From: Gaeumannomyces sp. JS-464
Lineage: Eukaryota; Ascomycota; Sordariomycetes; Magnaporthales; Magnaporthaceae
DNA length: 64,000 nt
Direction: 5' to 3'
Assembly: GCA_002197995.1 (NCBI GenBank)
Contig: NGZR01000002.1
Coordinates: 2,976,001-3,040,000, forward strand
This document shows positions 61,901 through 64,000 of this stretch, piece after piece. Each line of letters begins with the position of its first letter. Positions within the stretch are counted from its first letter, which is position 1. The notes under the pieces are model-generated. The model was not told where the DNA came from, ran no database searches, and worked only from the letters and a program-made list of their open reading frames with translations. The position numbers and the translations under genes are program-made.

Positions 61901-62370
61901 ATGCTATTAAATGGCTCGTGAGAGCCACGCATGTATGCTCGCAACCTGTCCCGAGAGACAGGGGCTGGGAGATCCCACGAGGACCGGGTGCCTGTCTGGG
62001 TCTCGTCCCGGAGAGTCCTGGAAATGTTGGTGTCCTGTCCATGGGTTACTTGCTGAGAAGGGACCAGTGGGGAGCAGCGCTCTTGTCCAGCCTCTAGGGT
62101 CCGGGGTGTACTGTGGTTCCTGGAATGGTAATGTTGCCGACACTAAGAGCAGCCTTTCCTGAGGCGGGCGACAGACGCAGACAAACAAACGAAAGCGCAG
62201 ACAAGACTGCCCATCATGGGGCGGGCTCAAGGCCGAAAACAAAAACGCCAAAATGCAGATGAACCTCCCAAATGGAAACAGAAATGAAAAACGTGGAAAA
62301 AATACCTGGCGGGGGTGTGAACGTCGTCGAACCCTGGCATGGAGTCCTGGCAAGTCATGATAATGGCCAT
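58942..62370 (-). CDS. C2H2-type zinc-finger transcription factor (long first intron, one indel)
   Basis: A nuclear regulator. The C-terminal third contains DGMFHCPWEGDESCNHKPE, KCNYDKFVDSHLKPYRC, a finger CKLESCENARFSSTACLLRH with EREAH after it, and a finger CTYEGCDRAQPGNGFPRHW with NLKDHMKRVH. A basic KNRKRKKEE stretch (nuclear signal) and a C-terminal helical region follow. The N-terminal half is Ser/Pro-rich. The finger block resembles a conserved fungal C2H2 group without a symbol I can assign. Proposed exons: 62370-62306 (MAIIMTCQDSMPGFDDVHTPA), 60727-59643 and 59578-58942. Intron 59642-59579 has a GTAAGA donor. Intron 62305-60728 (1578 bp, AG|GTATTT donor, CACTAATGA branch site) joins in phase and restores an ATG, which the second exon lacks upstream; a shorter product could start at MPSPATG. 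One extra C at about 59758-59763 on the coding strand is needed to pass from GGGEIESP to RDHALYKQAV. Corrected length is about 595 aa. Confidence 0.75.
60728..62305 (-). other. Proposed 1578-bp first intron, rich in GGAC
   Basis: Inferred from phase and consensus splice sites. Within 61290-62110 I counted 24 GTCC tetramers on the plus strand (GGAC in the transcript sense), about seven times the uniform expectation, with few on the other strand. No conserved coding exon is visible inside. Confidence 0.5.
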
Positions 62371-64000
62371 TGTTCCAGAGGAGACGCCCAAGGCAAGGGC
62401 TTTGGGCGCGAGTCCAGAAGAGGGTTAGGCGCAAGCACCGAGTAAATGCTGCTCCTTTGACAACAGGCTGGCGCCTGGAGGCAAGAAACCAGTGTCCCTG
62501 GGAGAGATGCTGTTGGTGGCGGCGAGTGCTGGGGCAGTTTGCGCGCAGGCTGGTGCCAATCGTGCAACTGTGCTGGATCCTTTGGGCGAGGATGAACGAA
62601 GCTGGGCAGCAAAAGGCGACGAAGATGATCTGCGAGGGCAGCTATATGGATGCAGAAGTGGGTACTAGAGGGGGAGAAGAGGCAGGCCGTGGGAGGTTGG
62701 GCAGCAAGGCGAGGGCGATGGCGTGGGCTGCTGGGCTGCGGTGGTGCTTTCGCTTGGGGGAATTGGGCTCTGTGGTTGGGTTGGGTTGAAGAAAAAGGAG
62801 AGAGAAAAGTCGGGATGGTCAGGTTGGGCAGGAGAGGGGCCCGTCAGGTTTTAATGCTCAAACCGGCCGCGCGCAAATGGGCGCCAGAAGGACACCAGAT
62901 GGGCTCCCAAGAGCTCCCAAGGGCTCCGCTCTGCTTCGGATTTCTGGCGACAACCTCACGAGCACCCCTGTCATGCAGTCCACAATTAATTTCCCAGTCC
63001 TGCCGCTTTTCCTGCCCTCCGTCACTCCGTCATCTTCCTTCTTCGACCAGTTTCGCTGGCAGCGCGTTGGCGGCCGGCCGTCACATTGGCCGCATGGCCG
63101 CCCGTGAGCTGGCAATCACTCGTCGCGGCCGTCGACGCGCCCTCTCATAGGCTGGGGCCGGCTGCCCGTGGCCTGTAGCGCCCCAGCTGCATGCGCGCGC
63201 TGTGGTCGCGCACGGGCACCACCACCAGGCGACGACTCGCGCGGCCCTGCGGATGGCCGTCCTTCCTTGATTCCTCAAATTCCAGCGTCGCGTCGGCGGG
63301 GCGCCGTGGGCCGCTGCCCGCCTATCACGGCGCCGCGCCAGGGGGCTTGATGCAACGACAACGCATCAGTGCAGCTGCCCATATCCCATGCAGCTGCTGG
63401 CTAGTTGTCGTCCCCCAGACCCCGCACCCCGACAGGATGCAGAATGTGCACAAGCGCAAAGACGTGCTGCAGCGCCCGGCGACGTGTCCGTCACTGGTCC
63501 GCTGCCAGGCCTGCCGGCGTCTACGTCCTGCGCTTGGCAGCCTGTCTGCCCACCCTCCCTCGCCCTCCATAACACTTCCCCTCCTCCCCCTCCAGCCCGG
63601 AGCGCTCGGTCTGCTTTGTTCCTTTCCGTCCATCCCTCGACGCGAGAGACTTGGGTGTACATACTTTGCCCAGCCGTGATCGTCTCGGCACTAGCAGCCG
63701 CCTCGCCCAGAATGCGCGAGCCTCTGAGCCTCTGTCCGGATCAGCAAGAACTAGCTAGGCTCGCTCATTCTGCCGAATATCTTCATGCCAATGCTTGATC
63801 ACCCTCGCCGTCGCTCTCCTTGCGGCAAGGCTCGCCATGACACCTGTCCGTTTCGGTGCTGGTGACCAATACGTCCCCACGTCCCACAAGCAAAGCCGGG
63901 CGCCAGCGTCGCGCATCAATGAGGCGGGCGGCCACTCATGGGGCCGTCTTTGACCCCCTCGTCGTCTCACCGCATAAAAAATCACGCACGCGAGGGCACG
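62371..64000. other. Upstream region of the C2H2 factor to the window end
   Basis: About 1.6 kb. The GTCC-type bias continues weakly to about 62500. No conserved ORF, TATA box or RNA gene is recognised in the remainder. Confidence 0.35.

Overview
This window is nuclear DNA of a filamentous ascomycete, most likely a Sordariomycete. The genes have short introns (about 50-200 bp) with fungal donors (GTAAGT, GTATGT, GTGAGT) and CTAAC or CTAAT branch sites, and they are separated by long GC-rich intergenic DNA. The families also fit: an FlbC-type conidiation regulator, a PTH11/rhodopsin-type membrane protein, a Rax2 polarity protein, an Lcl3 nuclease, a Ypq-type PQ-loop transporter and fungal C2H2 factors. 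I do not name a species. There is no operon structure.

Layout from left to right. A CCCH zinc-finger (Red5/ZC3H3-like) gene runs off the left edge on the minus strand (to 1803). It shares a divergent promoter with the TFIIF beta subunit gene (2389-3593, +). Next are a HAD-family phosphatase (4286-5350, +) and an unrecognised Ser/His-rich protein (6759-7654, +). RAX2 (9074-12783, -) and LCL3 (16188-17093, -) follow. A 10.5 kb stretch with no recognisable gene lies before flbC (27585-29087, -), and a further 15.7 kb gene-free stretch lies upstream of flbC, ending in a less GC-rich block (41.9-44.7 kb). Then come the PQ-loop transporter (44834-46138, -), divergent from an NPY1-type NADH pyrophosphatase (48031-49422, +), ribosomal protein uL1 (50642-51418, +), a rhodopsin-domain membrane protein (54438-56439, +) and a C2H2 transcription factor (58942-62370, -) that I model with a 1.6 kb first intron.

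The main caution is sequence quality. Nearly every long conserved gene, including the essential uL1 and TFIIF beta, needs one or more single-base indels to read through, often at short homopolymers. I read these as consensus errors, probably from an under-polished assembly, and not as pseudogenes. Exon coordinates are given on the sequence as supplied, and each suspected indel position is stated. The genes look like an ordinary mix of housekeeping and developmental functions and not a cluster. The most notable observations are the two flbC introns whose retention keeps the frame open, a candidate GC-AG intron, the very long first intron rich in GGAC, and the large gene-free flanks of flbC.
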